Assembly (NCBI GenBank): GCA_017477465.1
Contig: JAFUVU010000028.1
Coordinates: forward strand, 1-35,165
From: Bacteroidales bacterium
GTDB taxonomy: Bacteria > Bacteroidota > Bacteroidia > Bacteroidales > UBA932
DNA length: 35,165 nucleotides
Direction of reading: 5' to 3'
Shown: piece by piece, positions 28,917 to 35,165 of the stretch
Numbering within the stretch: the stretch's first letter is position 1
Layout: the number at the start of each line of letters is the position of its first letter
Translations under genes and position numbers: made by a program
The notes under the pieces: model-generated
What the model was told of the DNA's origin: nothing
The model's input: only the letters and a program-made list of their open reading frames with translations
Database searches by the model: none

Positions 28917-30308
28917 ATGTTTGCTAAAGAAGTCTATATGCGCCGCCGCGCCGCTTTGCTGACAAAATTGCAGGAAGCAGGAGAAAGCGGTCTGGTTCTG
29001 CTGCTGGGCAACGCAGAAGCCCCGGCACAATATAAGGACAATTGCTACAAATGGCGTCAGGACAGCTCCTGGCTGTATTTTATCGGCCTGGACGAGCCTC
29101 TGTACGCCGCCGTTTTGGATATCGACAGCGGCCGCGAAATCCTATTTGCCGACGATGTTGACATAGACGACATAATCTGGATGGGTCCGCAGCCCAGCGT
29201 CGCTTCACGGGCTGCCGCTGTGGGGATTGAACAATCGGCCCATTACGGCGCTTTGGAAGAATGCCTGAAGGCCGCAAAAGGCAGAAAGGTGCACTTCCTG
29301 CCCCCGAGCCGGTATTTCAATACCCTCAAACTTGAGCATCTGTTGCCCGGCGTTCAGCCTTCCACTCCTCTCATTCAGGCTGTCATCTCCCTTCGTCTAA
29401 TCAAAGAAGACATTGAGATTGAAGCAATTGACCATGCATGCGCCCTGGGCTACGAAATGCATTCCGTAGCACGCAATTCCATCGTCCCCGGCATAGTGGA
29501 GCAGGAAATAGTGGGCAAGATGGAAGGCGTGGCGCTGGCAAAGGGCTGGGGCGTTTCCTTCCCCACAATCCTCACCCAGCACGGGGAAACGCTTCATAAT
29601 CACGGACATGCCGCAGTCATTGAGCCTGGCAGGCTCATGGTCATCGACGCAGGCGTAGAAAGCAACGAGCACTACGCATCCGACTTCACCCGCACCTACC
29701 CTACAAGCGGCAAATTCACCACCAAACAGCGCGAAATCTACCAGATAGTGTACGACTGCAACCAACTGGCCTTCAGCCTCACAAAGCCCGGCGTCACTTA
29801 CAGGGAGGTTCACCTTGCAACGGCAAGGAAAATGCTGGAAGGCCTGTCGGCCCTGGGTCTGGTGAAAGGAGACCTGGACAGCATGGTGGCCGATGGAATA
29901 GCCGGTCTGTTCCAGCCCCACGGCCTCGGCCACAACATGGGCCTGGACGTACACGACATGGAAGATCTGGGAGAAAACCTCGTAGGCTACGACCCTGACC
30001 AGCAGCGTGCCAAACAATTGGGCCTTGGCTCTTTACGCATGGCTCGAAGGCTCCGTCCCGGCCACGTAATCACGGATGAACCAGGCATTTACTTCATCCC
30101 TGCCCTCATCGAAAAATTCAAGAAAGAAGGTCTGGGAAAAAACTACGTCAACTACTCAAAGCTGGAAAGCTACTACAACTTCGGCGGCATCCGTCTGGAA
30201 GACGACGTCCTGGTGACGGAAAGCGGAGCCCGCAGGCTCGGCCCCAAACGCCTCCCCGTAAGCCCCGACGAGGTAGAAGCAGCAATGGCAGCCGCACGTG
30301 AACGTTAA
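28917..30308 (+). CDS. Xaa-Pro aminopeptidase (aminopeptidase P family)
   Basis: This cytosolic metallopeptidase removes an N-terminal residue preceding proline. The 463 residues have an AMP_N-like N-terminal domain (VLLLGNAEAPAQYKDNCYKW, then QDSSWLYFIGL) and a pita-bread catalytic domain. The five metal ligands are visible: Asp244 (VIDAG), Asp256 (SDFTRTYP), His339 (GLGHNMGLDVHD), Glu388 (TDEPGIYF) and Glu428 (RLEDDVLV). The length fits PepP-type enzymes. It forms a single-gene unit with its own promoter and terminator. Confidence 0.94.
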   Translation: MFAKEVYMRRRAALLTKLQEAGESGLVLLLGNAEAPAQYKDNCYKWRQDSSWLYFIGLDEPLYAAVLDIDSGREILFADDVDIDDIIWMGPQPSVASRAAAVGIEQSAHYGALEECLKAAKGRKVHFLPPSRYFNTLKLEHLLPGVQPSTPLIQAVISLRLIKEDIEIEAIDHACALGYEMHSVARNSIVPGIVEQEIVGKMEGVALAKGWGVSFPTILTQHGETLHNHGHAAVIEPGRLMVIDAGVESNEHYASDFTRTYPTSGKFTTKQREIYQIVYDCNQLAFSLTKPGVTYREVHLATARKMLEGLSALGLVKGDLDSMVADGIAGLFQPHGLGHNMGLDVHDMEDLGENLVGYDPDQQRAKQLGLGSLRMARRLRPGHVITDEPGIYFIPALIEKFKKEGLGKNYVNYSKLESYYNFGGIRLEDDVLVTESGARRLGPKRLPVSPDEVEAAMAAARER

Positions 30309-30338
30309 TACAGGTACATTTGTATGAGCACTACAAAA

Positions 30339-30367
30339 GAGAGGACGACCCAAAAAGTCGCCCTCTC
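30339..30367. terminator. Bidirectional terminator between aminopeptidase P and the TMEM43-family gene
   Basis: GAGAGG-A-CGAC pairs with GTCG-C-CCTCTC around loop CCAAAAA, followed by ATTTTTT on the plus strand. Confidence 0.85.
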
Positions 30368-30386
30368 ATTTTTTATGCAAGTCAAA

Positions 30387-31514
30387 CTAAGCGGCCTGGC
30401 CGGGAAGATCGACTTTCTTCTTTTTGTGGGTGCAGAAGTACCAGATTGCCGCCGCCGCTATTAACAGCAGGCCTATGGCAAGCACCGGCCTGGAGGCCAC
30501 CCAGGCTATTGCAGCCACTACCAGCGTCCAGACCAGAGCAATCACAAAGCATACGATGCCAAGGCCCCAGCCAAGGATATTGGAAAGGAAAGGCAGCACC
30601 TTCAGCAGGGTTTCCAGGATGTTGAATACGTTCCTCAGACCCATATAGATTAGGAAGAAGCCCAAAACGCGAAGCAGCCAAAGCACCATTTTGTTGGTTG
30701 CATGTTCACCTTCGAAGATTTGTTCCTGGGAAACGGTACCCATGACCAGGGTGTCGAAGGTTTTGCCGGACTTGGAGACAAAGGGAGTGAAAGTGTCGCC
30801 GTTGACGCAAGACACAATGCTCACGGTAGAAGGCAGCACCTGATAGAATTTGATGCGCACGTCGCCGATTTCCGGATTCGAAGCATCTTTGCCGATATAG
30901 AATGAAGTGGCGGTGGAGTCCGTTGCCTGGATGGGCACAAAGCCGCTGATGGAGGCAATCTGGCCGTCGGTGAGCTTGTAAGCGCCAAAGCTTACGTCCT
31001 TTGCATAGTGGGTATAAGATTCCAACTGCTCCTTGACACTGTTTTTACCTTTGTACTCGGGGTCATGGAAGTTCCCGGAGTCAACAGGGTTGGATACCCA
31101 TTCACGGTTGTAATAGTAAGTGGTTGTAGTTTCCTGAGCACCGCCGATTTTGTCTTTGGTGGTGGTTTCGGACGATTCTACCCACTGGTAGTATTCCACC
31201 TCACGCTTTAGGGCAGTAGCGCCCTTGACGGAGACTTTGAAGCGGGAGTCGGACAGGATGTCCGTTGTTGCAGGAAGGCCGCTTGCATGCACAAGTTTTC
31301 CATGGAATTCGGAATTGACTGTGGTAATGTCGGGCATTTCCACAACCTGGCCCTGAGCCTCTTTCAGGAGTTTGGTGCGATTGACGGCGCGTTTTTCATT
31401 CCACCCTAGCAGCACAGTGCCGCCGATAATCATGACAAGGCCGACAAGAATCCCGCTTAGGGAGTTGCCCAGACGCTTGCCGTAGCTGGTACGAGTAGTT
31501 TCTGTATAAGCCAT
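30387..31514 (-). CDS. TMEM43/LUMA family membrane protein
   Basis: The 375-residue protein has the TMEM43 layout: one N-terminal TM helix (about 18-37, LSGILVGLVMIIGGTVLLGW, then NEKRAV), a large extracytoplasmic domain (about 40-275) and a cluster of C-terminal TM helices (about 278-362). The family motif region GWNEKRAVNRTKLLKEAQG follows the first helix, and a Lys-rich tail (HKKKK) is cytoplasmic. Bacterial members are of unknown function; the human homologue is an inner-nuclear-membrane protein. It follows guaB by 24 bases on the same strand and may be co-transcribed, though no functional link is evident. Confidence 0.85.
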   Translation of the reverse strand: MAYTETTRTSYGKRLGNSLSGILVGLVMIIGGTVLLGWNEKRAVNRTKLLKEAQGQVVEMPDITTVNSEFHGKLVHASGLPATTDILSDSRFKVSVKGATALKREVEYYQWVESSETTTKDKIGGAQETTTTYYYNREWVSNPVDSGNFHDPEYKGKNSVKEQLESYTHYAKDVSFGAYKLTDGQIASISGFVPIQATDSTATSFYIGKDASNPEIGDVRIKFYQVLPSTVSIVSCVNGDTFTPFVSKSGKTFDTLVMGTVSQEQIFEGEHATNKMVLWLLRVLGFFLIYMGLRNVFNILETLLKVLPFLSNILGWGLGIVCFVIALVWTLVVAAIAWVASRPVLAIGLLLIAAAAIWYFCTHKKKKVDLPGQAA

Positions 31515-31538
31515 AGCTAATAGGTTTTGGTTAATAGA

Positions 31539-32615
31539 TTATTTGGAATAGTTAGGTGCTTTTTTGGCTATCGTTACATCGTGCGGATGGTTTTCCTGCA
31601 CTGTTGCGGGACTTATTTTCACAAAGCCGGCCTTGTGCAGTGCCAGCAGATCGGCCGCTCCGCAGTAGCCCATGCCGGAGCGAAGGCCGCCCGTTAGCTG
31701 GTACAGGACATCAGCCACTGAGCCTTTGTATGCTACGCGGGCTACGACGCCCTCCGGGACCAGTTTTTTGGCGCCTTTCTGGAAATAGCGGTCTGCGCTG
31801 CCGGCCTGCATCGCGTCGATGGAGCCCATGCCGCGATAGCCTTTCATCTTCACTCCGTCCACTTCCACCACATCGCCGGGGGCTTCGTCGGTGCCTGCGA
31901 ACATGCTGCCGCACATCACCGAGTGGGCGCCGGCGGCCAGGGCCTTTACCACGTCGCCTGAGTAGCGGAGGCCGCCATCGGCAATAACCGGGACTTCGTC
32001 TCCGGCTACTTCCGCCACTTCTGCAATGGCTGTCAACTGAGGCATGCCCACGCCCGCGACTATGCGCGTAGTGCAAATGCTTCCAGGGCCGATTCCGACC
32101 TTGAGGCCGTCGGCACCTGCTGCAATAAGGTCGCGCGCTGCGGCGGCAGTAGCTATGTTGCCGACCACTACATCCAGGCCGGGGAATGCCGATTTGATGC
32201 TGCGAAGAGCGTCCATCACTCCTTTCGAGTGGCCGTGGGCCGAATCCAGCACCACCGCATCCACGCCGGCATCCGAGAGGGCTTTCACGCGGTCCAGGAC
32301 ATCGGCCGTTATGCCTACGCCGGCGGCCACTTTCAAGCCTTCCGCCTTGACGCTGGCGACCTCTGCGGCCTGGGCCTCCGCGCTCATGTTTTTGTGAATG
32401 ACGCCTATGCCGCCGGCCTTGGCCATGGCTATTGCCATCTTGGACTCCGTTACCGTATCCATCGCAGCAGATGCGAATGGTATGTCCAGAGCTATGTGTT
32501 TTGAGAAGCGTCCACGGAGCGAGACCTCCCTTGGCAGGACTTCCGAATAGGCTGGAATGAGAAGGACATCATCGAAAGTGATGCCGTCCAGAATTATACG
32601 GTCAAGAAGGGCCAT
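31539..32615 (-). CDS. guaB: IMP dehydrogenase lacking CBS domains
   Basis: IMPDH oxidises IMP to XMP, the committed step to GMP. The catalytic barrel is complete in 358 residues: [15 protein letters not shown] (14-28), catalytic Cys181 in [26 protein letters not shown] (211-221), and the flap with DRYFQ and KLVPEGV. IMPDH signatures ([10 protein letters not shown] and the flap) distinguish it from GMP reductase, which also lacks CBS domains. The usual two CBS (Bateman) modules that bind adenine and guanine nucleotides should lie between residues 90 and 93. Here SVK runs straight into [10 protein letters not shown]. The start at 32615 ([16 protein letters not shown]) lies 14 bases after a -7 box; the longer frame crosses the divergent promoter. 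Confidence 0.93.
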   Translation of the reverse strand: MALLDRIILDGITFDDVLLIPAYSEVLPREVSLRGRFSKHIALDIPFASAAMDTVTESKMAIAMAKAGGIGVIHKNMSAEAQAAEVASVKAEGLKVAAGVGITADVLDRVKALSDAGVDAVVLDSAHGHSKGVMDALRSIKSAFPGLDVVVGNIATAAAARDLIAAGADGLKVGIGPGSICTTRIVAGVGMPQLTAIAEVAEVAGDEVPVIADGGLRYSGDVVKALAAGAHSVMCGSMFAGTDEAPGDVVEVDGVKMKGYRGMGSIDAMQAGSADRYFQKGAKKLVPEGVVARVAYKGSVADVLYQLTGGLRSGMGYCGAADLLALHKAGFVKISPATVQENHPHDVTIAKKAPNYSK

Positions 32616-32629
32616 AAGCTTAGTTTTTG

Positions 32630-32637
32630 CAAATTTA
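32630..32637 (-). promoter_or_regulatory. -7 box of guaB
   Basis: CAAATTTA on the plus strand is TAAATTTG on the minus strand, 14 bases before the guaB ATG. Confidence 0.65.
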
Positions 32638-32650
32638 ACGAATATTTCCT

Positions 32651-32658
32651 TATATTTG
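32651..32658 (+). promoter_or_regulatory. -7 box of the small secreted protein gene
   Basis: TATATTTG ends six bases before the ATG at 32665. It is divergent from the guaB box. Confidence 0.65.
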
Positions 32659-32664
32659 CAGTCT

Positions 32665-33156
32665 ATGAAACGGATTTTTTTCATTCTGACCGCACTCTGC
32701 GCAAGCATTTTAGCTTCGGCGCAAGTACGCACCTACTCAGATAACGCCAGCGGCACTTTCATAATAGGTCTGGACAGCTATTTCTACGGAGAATCGGGAG
32801 CCCTCAACTTCACTGCCGGCGGCACTTCATGGCAGGCTTCCGTAAATTCAGGAGCAGTGTCAATCAACGGCACGCCGCTCCCGGACGGCTGGGCCGATGT
32901 AGTAGTAGGCATCCACGACTTCACGGACAACCGCATCCCGGAACTGGTAGTAGCCAGAAGGGACGGTGAAAATCTGGATATCAGCGTTTATACTTTGCAG
33001 GCCGGGGAGTGGATTCCCATCGGCCACATGGAAAGCAGCGGGGCCAAGGAGGCTCGCATTTTCCGTCAGGTTATCTCTATCCGCCGCGGACAAGTCCTTC
33101 AAAGCTGGACCTGCCACGGGCAGCAATTCGACTACAAAAGCTCCGAAGGGCGCTAG
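32665..33156 (+). CDS. Small secreted protein of unknown function
   Basis: The protein has 163 residues with a Sec signal peptide ([19 protein letters not shown], cleaved before Gln) and no lipobox Cys at the right place. The mature part is beta-rich ([20 protein letters not shown], then [24 protein letters not shown] and [15 protein letters not shown]). The [15 protein letters not shown] segment recalls single FG-GAP/VCBS-like calcium-binding repeats, though only one is seen. The family is not recognised. The stop codon overlaps that of the convergent apt gene in CTAG. Confidence 0.72.
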   Translation: MKRIFFILTALCASILASAQVRTYSDNASGTFIIGLDSYFYGESGALNFTAGGTSWQASVNSGAVSINGTPLPDGWADVVVGIHDFTDNRIPELVVARRDGENLDISVYTLQAGEWIPIGHMESSGAKEARIFRQVISIRRGQVLQSWTCHGQQFDYKSSEGR

Positions 33157-33728
33157 CCTTCAGTAACGTGAATAAGTGACTTTACCGGCGCAATGTCTTC
33201 CAGGCGTGCGCGGCCGGGGAGGTCGTCAATCTCTACCAGGAACACAAAGTCCTTCACCTTTACCTTGTAGCTTTTACCGGCGATGGTAACTGTCTGGGCG
33301 TTAAGTCCTTCCGCAAGGCCGCGAGCGGTGCCGCCGGTTGCGAGGATGTCGTCAAAGAAGGTGATTTCAATCGTATCGCCTGCGGGTTTGCTGGCCGCAA
33401 GGTCCGAGCGGCGGAAATACACATGGTCCGGACCGTATTCTTTCATGATTTCCACCTGGATGAGGTCCCCTTCGCTGAAGGGCAGCTTGCCTTTTTTGCG
33501 CAGGGGAATCACGTTTTCCACCTTCGTGTCCGCATAGAGCATAGGCGTTGCGAAGAGGAAGCCGCGGGCCTCGGGTGCGGCGATGTTAGGGGCGGCGCAC
33601 AAGTCGGCCAAGTCGTGGGTTAGACTGCGGAAAAGGTCCTTGTCCTGAAGGAAAGGAATTATGTCCACGAAGTTGACTCCCTTGATGGGAAAGTCGGGGT
33701 AGAATTTGATGAATTTTCTGTAGTCCAT
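33153..33728 (-). CDS. apt: Adenine phosphoribosyltransferase-like protein
   Basis: The 191-residue type I phosphoribosyltransferase is predicted to salvage adenine with PRPP to AMP. It carries the APRT start (YPDFPIKGVNFVDIIPFLQD), the APEARGF loop (51-57) and the PRPP signature ITFFDDILATGGTARGL (Asp126, Asp127, Thr131-Thr134). The C-terminal extension (KVKVKDFVFLVEIDDLPGRA) is as in APRT. It is the last gene of the minus-strand unit after the RIC and LuxR-type genes. The gap to the preceding gene is 4 bases. Confidence 0.87.
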   Translation of the reverse strand: MDYRKFIKFYPDFPIKGVNFVDIIPFLQDKDLFRSLTHDLADLCAAPNIAAPEARGFLFATPMLYADTKVENVIPLRKKGKLPFSEGDLIQVEIMKEYGPDHVYFRRSDLAASKPAGDTIEITFFDDILATGGTARGLAEGLNAQTVTIAGKSYKVKVKDFVFLVEIDDLPGRARLEDIAPVKSLIHVTEG

Positions 33729-33732
33729 AGTT

Positions 33733-34326
33733 TTACTCGACGGTATTCATGTCTATGAGATTGTTCAGAAGCGCGTAAACGGTGAGGCCGGCCACCGTCT
33801 TGATGCCCGTCTTGCGGGTGATGTTCTTGCGGTGGGTGATGACCGTGTAGATGGAGATGTTGTAAAGGTCGGCAATTTCTTTGTTGAGCATGCCTTTGGC
33901 TACGCAGATGAGGATTTCCTTTTCGCGGGCGCTGAGCTCTTCCGTCTCTTCCCTCGGGGTGTCGCTGCGCTCGTCCAGGGCCGCCCTCACTTTGCGGATA
34001 ATGGCCGCAGGAGTATCCATAAGGCCGATGCTGCCGTCGAAGCTGCGCAGGAGTTCCTCTTCCCAGGGCTGGGTGCCTATGCACAGCACCGCTGCCGATA
34101 CGCACTCTGCGATGCGGGTCTTGATGCCGACGCGGGAGGCGTAATCGGCCACTGAGGGGTTTATCAGGACGATGTCCGGGTCCATCGGCCTTAATTGGGC
34201 TTCCCAGGCGCCGGAGAGATCCTGCAGGATGCCTGAGACTTCGAATTCGCCCAAGTCTTTGAAAACCTGTTCCAGTCCTTTGGCCACTATGGCCGACGGT
34301 TCCACTATGAGGATGCGCTTACTCAT
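33733..34326 (-). CDS. LuxR-type response regulator with degenerate receiver
   Basis: The protein has 197 residues. Residues 1-118 resemble a receiver domain (KRILIVEPSAIVAKGLEQVF), but the key positions are changed. The acidic pair is Glu9-Pro10, the phospho-acceptor is Asn56 (DIVLINPSV) and the conserved Lys is replaced near Asp104. Residues 130-192 are a LuxR/GerE HTH (LSAREKEILICVAKGMLNKE, then YTVITHRKNITRKTG). It is therefore probably regulated by something other than phosphorylation, such as a ligand or a protein contact. Its ATG overlaps the RIC stop (ATGAGTAA), and apt follows. The RIC neighbour makes a nitrosative or oxidative stress role plausible. Confidence 0.85.
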   Translation of the reverse strand: MSKRILIVEPSAIVAKGLEQVFKDLGEFEVSGILQDLSGAWEAQLRPMDPDIVLINPSVADYASRVGIKTRIAECVSAAVLCIGTQPWEEELLRSFDGSIGLMDTPAAIIRKVRAALDERSDTPREETEELSAREKEILICVAKGMLNKEIADLYNISIYTVITHRKNITRKTGIKTVAGLTVYALLNNLIDMNTVE

Positions 34327-35020
34327 TGTTTTCCATCCTCCCAACTACCGGGACCAGAATCTCGTCTTCTATGATTGTGTGCTTCTTAAGATCCCTCTCC
34401 AGGCTGCAGATGTAGAAGAGGGCGCGATAGGCTTCCTGCTGATTGCACTGAAGGGGCAAGTATTTGGTGATGAGGTTCTTAAGATCGTCCAGTTTTTCTT
34501 CCACATTGGAGTGGTTTTCCTCATATTCACCTATTGTGAAGTGGGCGCCTTTCTTGTGGCCGAGCACGGCTTCCACGTACGGGAACACCGTATTTTCCTC
34601 GTATGCGAAATGCTTGGACAGCTCTTCTTTATAGTCTGCAAAGAACTGCCACATAACCTTTTGCCGACGGAGGTCCGCCGGCTGGAGCATGCTTTCCAGG
34701 GCATCGGCAAGTTCCGGGACAGCTACGTTCGTATAATAGCTGTGGGAAAGGCGGAGATAGCGGACTATGTCGTTCAGATCGGCTCTTTCGAGGGTTTCCT
34801 GCGTAGGGAGGTAGCCGTCGAAGGCATAGACCCTGCATATCAGAAGGAAGGTTTCCGGCGAGATGTCGGCAGTTTTGCAGACTTCTTCCACCGTGGCTTC
34901 GCCAAAGCCGAAATTAAGGCCCATGCGAGTGAAAACGCCCAGAACTGAGAAGTCCAGGTCCACCAGGTCTGCCATTTTCATGGCCGGGCTAAGGGAGTGG
35001 CGGTTTGGAATGGTACTCAT
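34319..35020 (-). CDS. RIC family hemerythrin-like di-iron protein (ScdA/YtfE type)
   Basis: RIC proteins help repair iron-sulphur clusters after nitric oxide or oxidative damage. The 233 residues have a DUF542-like N-terminal region (about 10-75) and a hemerythrin domain. Ligand positions fit YtfE closely: His93 (LSHSYY), His137 and Glu141 (HFAYEEN), His170 (ENHSN), His214 and Glu218 (HTIIEDE). The CC pair usual in the N-terminal domain is replaced by NF in GLNFGFGEATVEEVC, so that part may have lost its redox or dimerisation role. The start at 35020 lies 6 bases after the -7 box; the frame's earlier ATG overlaps the box. It leads the unit RIC-LuxR-apt. Confidence 0.87.
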   Translation of the reverse strand: MSTIPNRHSLSPAMKMADLVDLDFSVLGVFTRMGLNFGFGEATVEEVCKTADISPETFLLICRVYAFDGYLPTQETLERADLNDIVRYLRLSHSYYTNVAVPELADALESMLQPADLRRQKVMWQFFADYKEELSKHFAYEENTVFPYVEAVLGHKKGAHFTIGEYEENHSNVEEKLDDLKNLITKYLPLQCNQQEAYRALFYICSLERDLKKHTIIEDEILVPVVGRMENNE

Positions 35021-35026
35021 AGCAAA

Positions 35027-35034
35027 CAAATTTA
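35027..35034 (-). promoter_or_regulatory. -7 box of the RIC-LuxR-apt unit
   Basis: CAAATTTA on the plus strand is TAAATTTG on the minus strand, six bases before the RIC ATG. The operator-like palindrome 35031-35040 overlaps it. Confidence 0.65.
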
Positions 35035-35070
35035 TATAAAATCTGGCGATTATAGGCCAGTTTATATAAA
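35031..35070. promoter_or_regulatory. Twin TTTATATAAA palindromes around an inverted repeat
   Basis: TTTATATAAA occurs at 35031-35040 and 35061-35070, exactly 30 bases apart, or about three helical turns. Between them CTGGC (35043-35047) pairs with GCCAG (35056-35060). The arrangement suggests paired binding sites that control the RIC unit and possibly the divergent gene. Confidence 0.5.
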
Positions 35071-35087
35071 AATCAAGACCGCTATCT

Positions 35088-35095
35088 TATCTTTG
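35088..35095 (+). promoter_or_regulatory. -7 box of a rightward gene leaving the window
   Basis: TATCTTTG lies 43 bases before an ATG at 35138. It is divergent from the RIC promoter. Confidence 0.5.
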
Positions 35096-35137
35096 TTGGC
35101 GAGCGGTCGTCGCCATCCGGCGCGCCGTAATAGTATA

Positions 35138-35165
35138 ATGTTTAACGGGCTTGGTGTCCCAAAAT
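35138..35165 (+). CDS. Start of a gene truncated by the window edge
   Basis: ATG at 35138 opens MFNGLGVPK before the sequence ends. This short start recalls DUF2961/GH172-type proteins, but nine residues are too few to assign a function. Confidence 0.3.

Noticed and set aside
1-35165. tRNA, rRNA, CRISPR array, intact insertion sequence or prophage
   Set aside because: None was recognised by eye. The BRO-N gene alone does not make a prophage. A tRNA or covariance scan would be decisive for small RNAs.

Overview
This window looks like a piece of chromosome from a Bacteroidota bacterium, probably an uncultured, gut-type Bacteroidales with moderately high GC content. The evidence is consistent along its length. 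Genes are preceded by the Bacteroidota -7 element TAnnTTTG (TATCTTTG, TATATTTG, TAAATTTG), sometimes with a TTG about 19-20 bases upstream. Leaders are very short and Shine-Dalgarno sequences are largely absent. The gene content also fits: FISUMP and BspA-type lipoproteins, TPR-TM-LuxR and TM-AraC regulators, and a RIC-type hemerythrin protein. I saw no tRNA, rRNA, CRISPR array or intact transposase.

Positions 1-10.7 kb are accessory in character. In order they hold an AAA ATPase of the ATPase_2 type, a small ORF with an apparent one-base frameshift coupled to a STAS-like (DUF4325) gene, a FISUMP lipoprotein followed by a membrane-spanning Kelch-AraC regulator, a BRO-N/DinD-like gene behind a 17-base palindrome, and a BspA-type leucine-rich lipoprotein with a 49-residue companion. 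The last pair is divergent from a TPR-TM-LuxR lipoprotein regulator. Two surface-lipoprotein loci thus each sit next to a one-component membrane regulator. The intergenic DNA carries repeats: a hairpin-core repeat present in both orientations (94-141, 10555-10601), a 168-bp element with perfect 26-bp inverted ends (10358-10525), an AT-rich promoter fossil and a 13-codon micro-ORF.

Positions 10.7-24.7 kb are mostly housekeeping. radA diverges from a run containing a small membrane protein, mutL, a rhomboid protease, an EEP phosphodiesterase, a Sua5/YrdC protein, rsmE and a YhhN protein. A zinc/cadmium P-type ATPase with a very His-rich N-terminus follows. Then, on the minus strand, come comF and the unit ahcY-nhaA-fabG. 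A 71-bp repeat lies in opposite orientations at the 3' ends of the YhhN gene and fabG.

Positions 24.7-35.2 kb hold two lipoproteins, an outer-membrane barrel protein, a unit of DUF456 and 6-7TM-AraC genes, an aminopeptidase P, guaB (without CBS domains) with a TMEM43-family gene, a small secreted protein, and the unit RIC hemerythrin - degenerate LuxR response regulator - apt. The right edge has a promoter and the first codons of a gene that leaves the window.

The most unusual items are the paired lipoprotein/one-component-regulator loci, the RIC unit whose regulator lacks the phospho-acceptor aspartate and whose promoter carries twin palindromes, the CBS-less IMP dehydrogenase, the palindromic insertion inside mutL, and three families of non-coding repeats. 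I did not find a clearly complete new defence or mobile system.
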